Below, piece after piece: positions 1-5,968 of a stretch of DNA of 6,153 nucleotides. The position numbers and the translations under genes are program-made. The DNA is from an uncultured Porphyromonas sp. (GTDB lineage: Bacteria; Bacteroidota; Bacteroidia; Bacteroidales; Porphyromonadaceae), in the NCBI RefSeq assembly GCF_934359325.1, contig NZ_CAKRLH010000092.1, forward strand, positions 1 to 6,153, read 5' to 3'. Under the pieces are notes generated by a model, which worked only from the letters and a program-made list of their open reading frames with translations, made no database searches and was not told the origin of the DNA. Numbering within the stretch: the stretch's first letter is position 1; each line of letters opens with the position of its first letter.

Positions 1-621
1 ATCCTAGTCTCCCTACTCGGTATGTGTGCCACCCTCGGCACCTCCTCGAGTGCTGAGACCGGTATGGGTATGGGACTGGCGACCACATTCGTGCTCATCT
101 GCTCCAACGTGGTCATCTCGCTCCTCAAGAGCGTCATCCCCGACGGCGTTCGCATCCCGGCATTCATCGTCGTGATCGCTGCCTTCACCACAATCGTCCA
201 GATGGTGGTACAGGCTTACGCCCCAGCCCTCTACGACGCCCTCGGTATATTCCTCCCATTGATCGTCGTCAATTGTATCGTCCTCGGTCGTGCGGAGTCC
301 TTCGCCTCCAAGAATGGAGTTGCCGACTCCCTCGTCGATGGTCTCGGCTCAGGACTGGGCTTCACCTTCGTCCTGACACTCCTCGGATGCTTCCGTGAGA
401 TCCTCGGATCCGGCAAGCTCTTCGGTATGGAGCTCTTCTCCGCTGACTACGGCACACTGGTCTTTGTCCTCGCACCCGGTGGATTCATCGTCCTTGGGTA
501 TATGATCGCTGCCAATAACGTCATCATGGAGAGGCGGAAGAAGAGTGCCGAGCGCCGCGAGCGTGAGCTCCTCAAGGATCAGCCCCACCAGACACCTATG
601 GCGGCCAAGGAGGGCGTGTAA
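1..621 (+). CDS. rnfE: Rnf electron transport complex subunit E (5' end cut by window)
   Basis: This is an integral membrane subunit of the Rnf complex, which couples electron flow between ferredoxin and NAD+ to ion transport across the inner membrane. The frame is open from base 1, and the family N-terminus (roughly 20 residues) lies outside the window; 206 residues are visible. The Met at base 22 is internal, because the family signature around Leu-Gly-Met-Cys begins before it. Several hydrophobic segments alternate with short loops. The two cysteines expected to help bind the [2Fe-2S] cluster shared with RnfA are present: one in the Gly-Met-Cys motif (bases 25-27) and one in Val-Val-Asn-Cys (bases 274-276). 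The last ~35 residues form a charged, Arg/Lys/Glu-rich cytoplasmic tail. NqrD is the closest paralogue, but the following gene is clearly rnfA rather than nqrE, which favours RnfE. The E-then-A order fits the end of a Bacteroidota rnfBCDGEA operon; that the other genes lie upstream is inference. Confidence 0.93.
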   Translation: MLVSLLGMCATLGTSSSAETGMGMGLATTFVLICSNVVISLLKSVIPDGVRIPAFIVVIAAFTTIVQMVVQAYAPALYDALGIFLPLIVVNCIVLGRAESFASKNGVADSLVDGLGSGLGFTFVLTLLGCFREILGSGKLFGMELFSADYGTLVFVLAPGGFIVLGYMIAANNVIMERRKKSAERRERELLKDQPHQTPMAAKEGV

Positions 622-650
622 GTCTCATCATTGAGTAAGTCATATAAGAT

Positions 651-1223
651 ATGGAGTATTTAGTCATACTTATCGGCGCAATATTTGTCAATAATATTGT
701 CTTTGCCCAGTTCCTCGGTATCTGTCCCTTCCTCGGCGTGTCGAAGAAGCTCGACACCGCCCTCGGTATGGGCGCCGCTGTCACCTTCGTGATGGTCCTC
801 GCCGTGCTGGTCACCTTCGGTCTCCAGAAGGGAATCCTCGACCCGTATAACCTCGGTTACCTGCAGAATGTCGTCTTCATCCTCGTGATCGCCGCACTCG
901 TGCAGATGCTTGAGTCAGTCCTTAAGAAGGTCTCCCCGGCACTCTTCCAGGCACTCGGGATCTACCTCCCGCTGATCACGACCAACTGCGTCATCCTCGG
1001 TGTCGCCATCCTCGTGATCCAGAAGGACTACAACCTCTCTCAGGCGATGATGTACGCCTTCTCGACCGGTATCGGCTACACAATCGCCATCTCGCTCTTT
1101 GCGACGATCCGCGAGCAGCTCGCTAAGACCGCTCTCCCTAAGGCGATGCAGGGCATCCCTGCAGCACTTCTCGTCGCAGGAATGCTGTCGCTTGCCTTTA
1201 TGGGCTTCACCGGCGTGGTATAA
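651..1223 (+). CDS. rnfA: Rnf electron transport complex subunit A
   Basis: A complete 190-residue protein, the usual RnfA/RsxA length. It is a six-helix inner-membrane protein that pairs with RnfE in antiparallel topology to form the core of the Rnf pump. The N-terminus (Val-Asn-Asn at 13-15, then Gly-Ile-Cys-Pro-Phe-Leu-Gly-Val-Ser-Lys-Lys at 23-33) is typical of RnfA. Cys25 and Cys113 (in Thr-Thr-Asn-Cys) are the expected ligands of the membrane [2Fe-2S] cluster. The C-terminal Ser-Leu-Ala-Phe-Met-Gly-Phe-Thr-Gly motif also matches RsxA. The gene starts 29 bases after rnfE, on the same strand, with no terminator between them. No Shine-Dalgarno sequence precedes the ATG, as is normal in Bacteroidota. 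A strong hairpin follows, so rnfA is probably the last gene of the operon. NqrE is the main alternative and fits less well. Confidence 0.96.
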   Translation: MEYLVILIGAIFVNNIVFAQFLGICPFLGVSKKLDTALGMGAAVTFVMVLAVLVTFGLQKGILDPYNLGYLQNVVFILVIAALVQMLESVLKKVSPALFQALGIYLPLITTNCVILGVAILVIQKDYNLSQAMMYAFSTGIGYTIAISLFATIREQLAKTALPKAMQGIPAALLVAGMLSLAFMGFTGVV

Positions 1224-1242
1224 GGATCCGGACCACTCTATG

Positions 1243-1293
1243 TAGTGCCGGAGCTTTCTCTCTGATAGAGAGCGAGCTCCGGCACTGCTTTTA
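1243..1293 (+). terminator. Intrinsic terminator after rnfA
   Basis: A perfect 12-bp stem (1244-1255 with 1275-1286) continues into an inner stem (1258-1263 with 1267-1272) closed by a three-base loop. The right arm is followed by GC and then TTTT at 1289-1292. It begins 19 bases after the rnfA stop. A long GC-rich stem followed directly by a T run on the plus strand is a classic Rho-independent terminator, and it separates the rnf operon from galE. Confidence 0.88.
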
Positions 1294-1408
1294 TGGAGAA
1301 GAGTTTTCATAGCGATTTAAGAGTAGGTTTCACTTAGCAGAAGATGGGATTTCTCAGTCCCAGATTACTTTTCCGGGGCAACGTGAACTTTTCTACCGAA
1401 ATATTGGC

Positions 1409-1416
1409 TACCTTTG
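1409..1416 (+). promoter_or_regulatory. Candidate Bacteroidota -7 promoter box for galE
   Basis: TACCTTTG matches the Bacteroidota sigma-ABfr -7 consensus TAnnTTTG exactly. It lies 32 bases before the chosen galE ATG, giving a predicted leader of about 25 bases. I see no good TTTG -33 element at the expected spacing; the region around 1383-1393 is only T-rich. The placement after the rnf terminator and before the galE-prs-mutY group supports it. An eight-base motif with two free positions can occur by chance. Confidence 0.4.
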
Positions 1417-1448
1417 TAGTGAACAGCGCAGATATACAAAGCAAGCCA

Positions 1449-2483
1449 ATGAGTAAAGAGACAATACTGGTAACGGGCGGGACGGGATTCATCGGATCCC
1501 ACACCACCGTAGAGCTTCAGGAAGCAGGATATGAGGTGGTCATCGTCGACAATCTCTCCAACTCTGACGACTCGGTCCTTGACGGGATCGAGCGGATCAC
1601 CGGTCTGAGGCCAAAGTTTTACAAGTCCGACTGCAACGACCTCGAGGCGATGAGACGTGTCTATGAGGAAAATCTGACTATCGTCGGAGTGATCCACTTC
1701 GCTGCCAGCAAGGCAGTAGGAGAGTCGGTCGAGAAGCCACTGCTCTACTATCATAATAACATTGTTTCTCTGATCAACCAGCTGACACTCATGACGGAGT
1801 ACAGGACGAAGGGGATCGTCTTCTCCTCCTCCTGCACCGTGTATGGTCAGCCGGAGAAGCTCCCCGTAGACGAGTCGGCACCCTTTATGCCGGCCACTTC
1901 GCCCTATGGCAATACGAAGCAGATCAATGAGGAGATCCTCCGTGACACGATACACTCGGGCGTGCCTTTCAAGGCGATCAGCCTGAGGTACTTCAATCCC
2001 ATCGGTGCCCATCCCTCAGCCCACATCGGTGAAGAGCCTCGGGGTGTCCCCGCCAACCTCATCCCCTACATCACTCAGGCGGCTGCCGGCATCCGTAAGG
2101 AACTGACCGTCTTCGGAGACGACTACCCCACCCCCGACGGCACCTGCATCCGCGACTACATCCACGTCGTGGACCTCGCTAAGGCGCACGTCGCTGCGAT
2201 CGACAGGATGCTCCATAAGGACGGCGAGAACTACGAGTACTACAATATCGGCACCGGTAAGGGGGAGAGCGTGCTTGAGCTGATCACCGCCTTTGAGCGA
2301 GCAACGGGCGTCAAGGTTCCCTATAAGATCGGACCGCGCCGCGAGGGAGACATCGTTGCCGTGTGGGCCGATCCTAAGAAGGCCAATGACTACCTCGGCT
2401 GGCAGGCACAGTCCACGATAGAGGACTCTCTCCGAAGTGCCTGGAAGTGGCAGGAGCAGGTCCTCAAGAGGGATCAGAAGTAA
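1449..2483 (+). CDS. galE: UDP-glucose 4-epimerase (GalE family)
   Basis: A cytoplasmic extended short-chain dehydrogenase that interconverts UDP-glucose and UDP-galactose using bound NAD+. It supplies galactose, and possibly N-acetylhexosamines, for polysaccharide and lipopolysaccharide. The protein has 344 residues (E. coli GalE has 338). The Rossmann fold opens with Thr-Gly-Gly-Thr-Gly-Phe-Ile-Gly at 9-16. The catalytic Ser128 lies in a Phe-Ser-Ser-Ser-Cys-Thr motif, and Tyr153 and Lys157 form the YxxxK pair. Arg-Arg-Glu-Gly-Asp at 297-301 is the conserved C-terminal sugar-nucleotide site. The frame is open upstream to an ATG at 1344, but I chose 1449: the Rossmann strand starts six residues later, the extra 35 residues have no family counterpart, and the candidate promoter would fall inside the longer version. 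Val305 occupies the position of E. coli Tyr299, which limits substrate size there. prs follows after 43 bases. Confidence 0.94.
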   Translation: MSKETILVTGGTGFIGSHTTVELQEAGYEVVIVDNLSNSDDSVLDGIERITGLRPKFYKSDCNDLEAMRRVYEENLTIVGVIHFAASKAVGESVEKPLLYYHNNIVSLINQLTLMTEYRTKGIVFSSSCTVYGQPEKLPVDESAPFMPATSPYGNTKQINEEILRDTIHSGVPFKAISLRYFNPIGAHPSAHIGEEPRGVPANLIPYITQAAAGIRKELTVFGDDYPTPDGTCIRDYIHVVDLAKAHVAAIDRMLHKDGENYEYYNIGTGKGESVLELITAFERATGVKVPYKIGPRREGDIVAVWADPKKANDYLGWQAQSTIEDSLRSAWKWQEQVLKRDQK

Positions 2484-2526
2484 TAGAAAACTATCTAATA
2501 GAAATAATACCACCCCTAACAGTACA

Positions 2527-3465
2527 ATGGACAAGAACGAATTTGGGATTTTCTCCGGGCAAAAGAGTATGAACCTCGCTGAGCAGATCTGCTCCAGCCT
2601 GGGGTGTGACCTCGGGAAGTTTAAGTACGAGCGCTTCGCCGACGGCGAGTTCTCCGGCAGCTTCGAGGAGTCGATCCGCGGCAAGGACACCTACATCGTG
2701 CAGTCGACCTTTGCCCCGGCCGACAACCTGATGGAGCTGCTCCTTATGGTCGATGCCGCCAAGCGCGCCAGTGCTCACTACATCGCCGCCGTGATCCCCT
2801 ACTTCGGCTGGGCACGCCAGGACCGTAAGGATAAGCCGCGCGTCTCAATCGGTGCCAAGCTGGTGGCAGACCTCCTGCAAGCAGCAGGCATCTCTCGCCT
2901 GATCACCATGGACCTCCATGCGGACCAGATCCAGGGATTCTTTAACGTCCCCGTAGACCACCTCTATGCCTCCAATATCTTCCTAGACTATATCCGGAAG
3001 AATATTGATCTCAAAAACCTCGTCATCGCCACCCCAGACGTCGGTGGTACGAAGCGCGCCAATACCTACGCTCACGCCCTCGGTGTGCCGATGGTGATCT
3101 GCCACAAGCTGCGCCTCAAGGCCAACGTCGTCGCTGAGATGCGCATCATCGGTGACGTGGAGGATAAGGACGTGCTCCTCGTGGACGATATCGTCGATAC
3201 CGCCGGCACCATCACGAAGGCTGCCAACCTGATGATGGACCACGGGGCTCGCTCGGTACGCGCCATGTGCTCACACGCCGTGATGAGTGATCCGGCTACA
3301 GAGCGAGTGGAGCAGAGCGCACTCAAGGAGCTGGTGGTGACCGACTCTATCCCCTACACCAAGAAGTGCGACAAGGTCAAGGTTCTCTCCATTGCACCAA
3401 TGTTCGCCGAAGCGATCCGTCGCGTCGAGACCCACGAGTCGATCAGCAGCCTCTATGGTCTCTGA
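2527..3465 (+). CDS. prs: Ribose-phosphate pyrophosphokinase (PRPP synthetase)
   Basis: A cytoplasmic enzyme that transfers pyrophosphate from ATP to ribose 5-phosphate, making PRPP for purine, pyrimidine, histidine, tryptophan and NAD synthesis. The 312-residue length is typical of class I enzymes. Visible motifs are Arg-Phe-Ala-Asp-Gly-Glu (36-41), the ATP-site stretch from Tyr92-Phe93 through Arg97-Gln98-Asp99-Arg100, Asp-Leu-His131-Ala-Asp-Gln-Ile-Gln-Gly-Phe-Phe, and the PRPP-binding loop Val-Asp-Asp-Ile-Val-Asp-Thr-Ala-Gly-Thr (219-228). The flexible catalytic loop keeps Lys194 and Arg196, the counterparts of B. subtilis Lys197 and Arg199. The C-terminal Glu-Ser-Ile-Ser-Ser-Leu-Tyr motif also fits. 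The frame is open upstream to an ATG at 2437 inside galE. I chose 2527 because the extra 30 residues are unlike the family and would overlap galE. mutY begins six bases after the stop. Confidence 0.96.
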   Translation: MDKNEFGIFSGQKSMNLAEQICSSLGCDLGKFKYERFADGEFSGSFEESIRGKDTYIVQSTFAPADNLMELLLMVDAAKRASAHYIAAVIPYFGWARQDRKDKPRVSIGAKLVADLLQAAGISRLITMDLHADQIQGFFNVPVDHLYASNIFLDYIRKNIDLKNLVIATPDVGGTKRANTYAHALGVPMVICHKLRLKANVVAEMRIIGDVEDKDVLLVDDIVDTAGTITKAANLMMDHGARSVRAMCSHAVMSDPATERVEQSALKELVVTDSIPYTKKCDKVKVLSIAPMFAEAIRRVETHESISSLYGL

Positions 3466-3471
3466 TCAGCG

Positions 3472-4581
3472 GTGACTGACCTTTCCATAAAAAAAGGCAC
3501 TGAGCTCACCCCGGAGTCAATCACTCCGGCTGAGCTCAGTGCTTTCCGTAATAGTCTGCTGCGCTGGTACGATAAGCACGGGAGGGAGCTCCCGTGGCGC
3601 GGCACAAGGGATCCCTACAGGATATGGGTCTCAGAGATCATACTCCAGCAGACTCAGACGGTGCAGGGGTGGGACTACTACCTTAGGTTTATCGACCGAC
3701 TACCAGATGTAAAAAGTCTCGCCGAGGCACCTGAGGACGAGCTAATGCTCCTCTGGCAGGGGCTCGGCTACTACTCTCGAGCACACAATATGCAGCACGC
3801 TGCCCGACAGATCATGGAGGAGCATGGGGGCGTCTTCCCCCGCAAGGAGCGGGAGGTGGCAGCACTCAAGGGCGTAGGTCCCTACACCACCGCAGCGATC
3901 ATGAGCATCGCGTACGACTACCCTCTGGCTGTCGTGGACGGCAATGTCTACCGCGTCCTGAGTCGCTACTTAGCGACCGACACGCCTATAGACACCACCC
4001 TCGGTCAGCGGTACTACCGCGAGATGGCAGGGCTATTTCTCGAGAGAGAGCAGCCGGGGCGGTACAACCAGGCGATGATGGATCTGGGGGCGACTATTTG
4101 TACTCCAAAGAATCCTAAATGCAACATTTGTCCCCTCAGAGAAGGCTGTCGAGCTAGAGGAACAGAGCTGATCGATCTCTTTCCACTCAAGGCACACAAG
4201 ACCATGGTGAGGGAGCGGTGGATAGAGTACTTCCTGCTACTGCGCGAGGGACAGATTGCGATCCGGCGGCGAGACAGTAGGCGTGGGATCTGGAAGGGAC
4301 TCTATGAGTTACCTGGTGTGGTCTTAGAGAAAAAGCCGACCGCCCTGCCCACTCCTCCGAACGGCTGGGAGATCATTGAGACCCTGCCCCTCAAGGACCA
4401 CCGACTAAGCCACCGGCTCCTCCACCTAAGAGTACATGTCTGCAGCACATCGGGCGATGCCGATCCCACCTACCCCGATGGGACTGAGCAGATAGCCCTC
4501 TCAGACCACGAGACGATCGCCTTCCCCAAGCCTCTTCGCCACTTCCTCGACCACTACGCCGGGGGCAACCGTCTTCTCTAA
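3472..4581 (+). CDS. mutY: A/G-specific adenine DNA glycosylase MutY
   Basis: A base-excision repair enzyme that removes adenine paired with 8-oxoguanine, preventing G:C to T:A mutations after oxidative damage. The protein has 369 residues, normal for MutY. The helix-hairpin-helix region is at 132-143 (Leu-Lys-Gly-Val-Gly-Pro-Tyr). The catalytic residues are Glu55, Tyr138 and Asp156, all 12 positions beyond Glu43, Tyr126 and Asp144 of Geobacillus MutY. A [4Fe-4S] cluster site has the exact family spacing: Cys210, Cys217, Cys220 and Cys226. The C-terminal NUDIX-like domain carries Gly-Ile-Trp-Lys-Gly-Leu-Tyr-Glu-Leu-Pro-Gly (272-282) and Leu-Ser-His at 312-314, matching the Phe-Ser-His loop that reads 8-oxoguanine. 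The start is GTG: it is only three codons after the in-frame prs stop and no ATG occurs before the catalytic region. No Shine-Dalgarno sequence is seen, so translation is probably coupled to prs. Confidence 0.95.
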   Translation: MTDLSIKKGTELTPESITPAELSAFRNSLLRWYDKHGRELPWRGTRDPYRIWVSEIILQQTQTVQGWDYYLRFIDRLPDVKSLAEAPEDELMLLWQGLGYYSRAHNMQHAARQIMEEHGGVFPRKEREVAALKGVGPYTTAAIMSIAYDYPLAVVDGNVYRVLSRYLATDTPIDTTLGQRYYREMAGLFLEREQPGRYNQAMMDLGATICTPKNPKCNICPLREGCRARGTELIDLFPLKAHKTMVRERWIEYFLLLREGQIAIRRRDSRRGIWKGLYELPGVVLEKKPTALPTPPNGWEIIETLPLKDHRLSHRLLHLRVHVCSTSGDADPTYPDGTEQIALSDHETIAFPKPLRHFLDHYAGGNRLL

Positions 4582-4618
4582 TACACTAATCCTTAGAAAT
4601 CTATATCTTGATCCACCC

Positions 4619-4679
4619 ACTAAGTGCGGTCTACTAAGTCGCTTCTTACTAAGACGCTTCTTAGTAGACCGCTCTTAGT
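4619..4679. repeat. 61-base palindrome made of 14-15-base repeats
   Basis: Arms 4619-4638 and 4660-4679 pair over 20 positions with one T-T mismatch (4625/4673), enclosing a 21-base loop. The same stretch also reads as about four tandem units beginning at 4619, 4633, 4648 and roughly 4663. The second and third units (4633-4647 and 4648-4662) differ at a single base. ACTAAG occurs at 4619, 4633 and 4648, and its complement CTTAGT at 4660 and 4674. It starts 38 bases after the mutY stop, between convergent genes. There is no T run after either arm, so it is not a standard intrinsic terminator. It may end or protect transcripts, bind a protein, or be a small dispersed repeat; the sequence does not decide. 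Confidence 0.75.
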
Positions 4680-4744
4680 CATTAGGACTATTGCGAATCA
4701 CCTATGCAGAAATAAGAGCATCAAGGCGGATTACGCGGAGACAA

Positions 4745-4779
4745 GAGCGGGGGCGTGTCGGTGTGACACGCCCCCGCTC
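4745..4779 (-). terminator. GC-rich hairpin after mdh, probable terminator
   Basis: A perfect 15-bp stem (4745-4759 with 4765-4779), very GC-rich, closes a five-base loop. It lies 22 bases after the mdh stop, where a terminator is expected. On the minus strand the stem is followed by TTGTCTCC, which is only weakly T-rich. On the plus strand no T run follows. It probably stops or stabilises the 3' end of mdh RNA and might also block read-through from mutY. The structure is certain; the terminator function is inferred. Apart from this and the palindrome at 4619-4679, I see nothing in 4582-4801. Confidence 0.65.
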
Positions 4780-4801
4780 ATATAGTAATGGTATGTGTGG
4801 A

Positions 4802-5806
4802 TTACTTGATGTTGGGGTTAAGCTCGCTCCACTTATCGACAGAGGGGATGAGACCCATCTTGATGATATTGTCGATCTGATCCTGGAGGTGCTTGTAGGA
4901 GGCATCGAGCTCCTTCATCTCCTCATCGGTGGCATGCTCGATCGGCTTGATGTGAGCACCATTACGATCGAGGACAGTCTCCCACGCCATCATGACGTGA
5001 TCGTAGCGATCGTTGGATACATAGGTGCCGACAGGCCAACGGAAGGCAGGACCGCCCATGGCTGCACCGATCATCTCGATAGAGAGCTGTGCAGGGCTCT
5101 GGAAGGAAGAGCGGCCACGGAGCTTGATGATATTGGCACCACCCTTGACGACACGCTGGCGGAGCTCAGCCCACTGCTCTTCGGTCAGCTTATCCGTGCC
5201 GATCAGCTCGGAGAGAGGCTTGCCGTCCACCTTGACGCTGCTGCCAAAGACAGCCATCTGCTCACCGTGACCACCATAGGTGCGGGCACCGGTCACCTCG
5301 TGCTGGAGGACACCGAAGTGCTTGGCGAGCTCGCTCTGGAGACGGGTGCTGTCGAGACCGGCAAGCGTGGTCACCTGAGAGGGCTTCAGACCGGAGTGGA
5401 GGAGAGCGATGATACCAGTGATGTCAGCGGGGTTGAAGATGATCACGACATGGTGCACGTCGGGGCAGTACTTCTTGATGTTGCGTCCTAGCTCAGCAGC
5501 GATCTCAGAATTGCCCTTGAGTAGGTCTTCACGAGTCATACCCTCCTTACGAGGTGCACCGCCAGAGGATACGATATACTTAGCATCCCGAAGAGCCTCA
5601 GCGATGTCTGAGGTGAAGGTTAGGTTTAGCCCCTCGAAGCCACAGTGGCGCATCTCCTCCCAGACTCCTTCAAGTCCCTTAGCAAAAGGATCGTAGAGGC
5701 AGATATTTGGAGTGAGGTGCATCATGGCAGCGGTCTGCGCCATGTTGGATCCGATCATGCCGGCAGCGCCGATGATGACTAGTTTGTCTTGCGTTACAAA
5801 GTTCAT
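4802..5806 (-). CDS. mdh: Malate dehydrogenase, LDH/MDH superfamily
   Basis: A cytoplasmic NAD-dependent enzyme that interconverts malate and oxaloacetate; in anaerobic Bacteroidota it probably works toward malate on the fumarate branch. The protein has 334 residues. The Rossmann motif Gly-Ala-Ala-Gly-Met-Ile-Gly is at 13-19, and the acidic Asp39 at the end of the second strand suggests NAD rather than NADP. The mobile substrate loop contains Ala-Pro-Arg86-Lys-Glu-Gly-Met-Thr-Arg92, where Arg86 in a malate-type context argues against lactate dehydrogenase. Asn125 (Asn-Pro-Ala-Asp), Asp152 and Arg155 (Leu-Asp-Ser-Thr-Arg) and the catalytic His180 (Gly-Gly-His-Gly) complete the active site. The C-terminal tail after about residue 315 seems somewhat longer than in typical MDH. 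The ATG at 5804-5806 lies nine residues before the first glycine-motif strand ends, as expected. I found no TAnnTTTG promoter box immediately upstream. Confidence 0.93.
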   Translation of the reverse strand: MNFVTQDKLVIIGAAGMIGSNMAQTAAMMHLTPNICLYDPFAKGLEGVWEEMRHCGFEGLNLTFTSDIAEALRDAKYIVSSGGAPRKEGMTREDLLKGNSEIAAELGRNIKKYCPDVHHVVIIFNPADITGIIALLHSGLKPSQVTTLAGLDSTRLQSELAKHFGVLQHEVTGARTYGGHGEQMAVFGSSVKVDGKPLSELIGTDKLTEEQWAELRQRVVKGGANIIKLRGRSSFQSPAQLSIEMIGAAMGGPAFRWPVGTYVSNDRYDHVMMAWETVLDRNGAHIKPIEHATDEEMKELDASYKHLQDQIDNIIKMGLIPSVDKWSELNPNIK

Positions 5807-5872
5807 AGTGTCTTATTTAGTCTGTATTGAAATTGTCAGCTTGTTGCGTTACGCCCCTAATAATAAGGAAGA

Positions 5873-5909
5873 GAGACTGGGAGGAAAGCTTTGCGACCCA
5901 GTAGGTCTC
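5873..5909 (-). terminator. Possible weak terminator hairpin after sodB
   Basis: Bases 5876-5881 (ACTGGG) pair with 5897-5902 (CCCAGT), and flanking GAG/CTC can extend the stem with a bulge. The loop contains the palindrome AAAGCTTT. Read on the minus strand, the structure is followed by CTCTCTTCCTTATTATT, pyrimidine-rich but without a clean T run. It lies about 60 bases after the sodB stop and about 65 before the mdh start, so it could separate the two genes. The rest of 5807-5968 shows no convincing promoter, small gene or tRNA. Confidence 0.3.
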
Positions 5910-5968
5910 ACTGCTCACACCCCAATCTCTCCACTAAGCTATCGCTCTACGGGTTTGCGCCTATCTGC

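Noticed and set aside
1344..1448. N-terminal extension of GalE from the upstream ATG
   Set aside because: The extra 35 residues have no counterpart in the family, cover the candidate promoter, and the ATG at 1449 places the Rossmann motif at the normal distance.
1365..2012. A 215-codon minus-strand open frame opposite galE
   Set aside because: galE is strongly supported by its motifs on the other strand; the antisense product has no family features.
2016..2690. A 224-codon minus-strand open frame across the galE end and prs start
   Set aside because: It spans two well-supported genes and their gap, has no recognisable motif, and is a complement-strand artefact of codon bias.
3103..3126. Apparently divergent catalytic loop in Prs
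   Set aside because: The loop differs from E. coli at neighbouring positions, but the key Lys194 and Arg196 are kept, so there is no reason to suspect altered activity.
4691..5491. A 266-codon plus-strand open frame running antisense through mdh
   Set aside because: It lies opposite clearly coding mdh, its product resembles no family and is rich in Asp/Leu/Thr as expected for the complement of GC-biased codons, and its first part crosses the terminator hairpin.
5807..5968. Possible tRNA or small RNA between sodB and mdh
   Set aside because: Only one short bulged stem is present; there is no cloverleaf, TPsiC-like arm or strong promoter, so I call only a weak terminator candidate.
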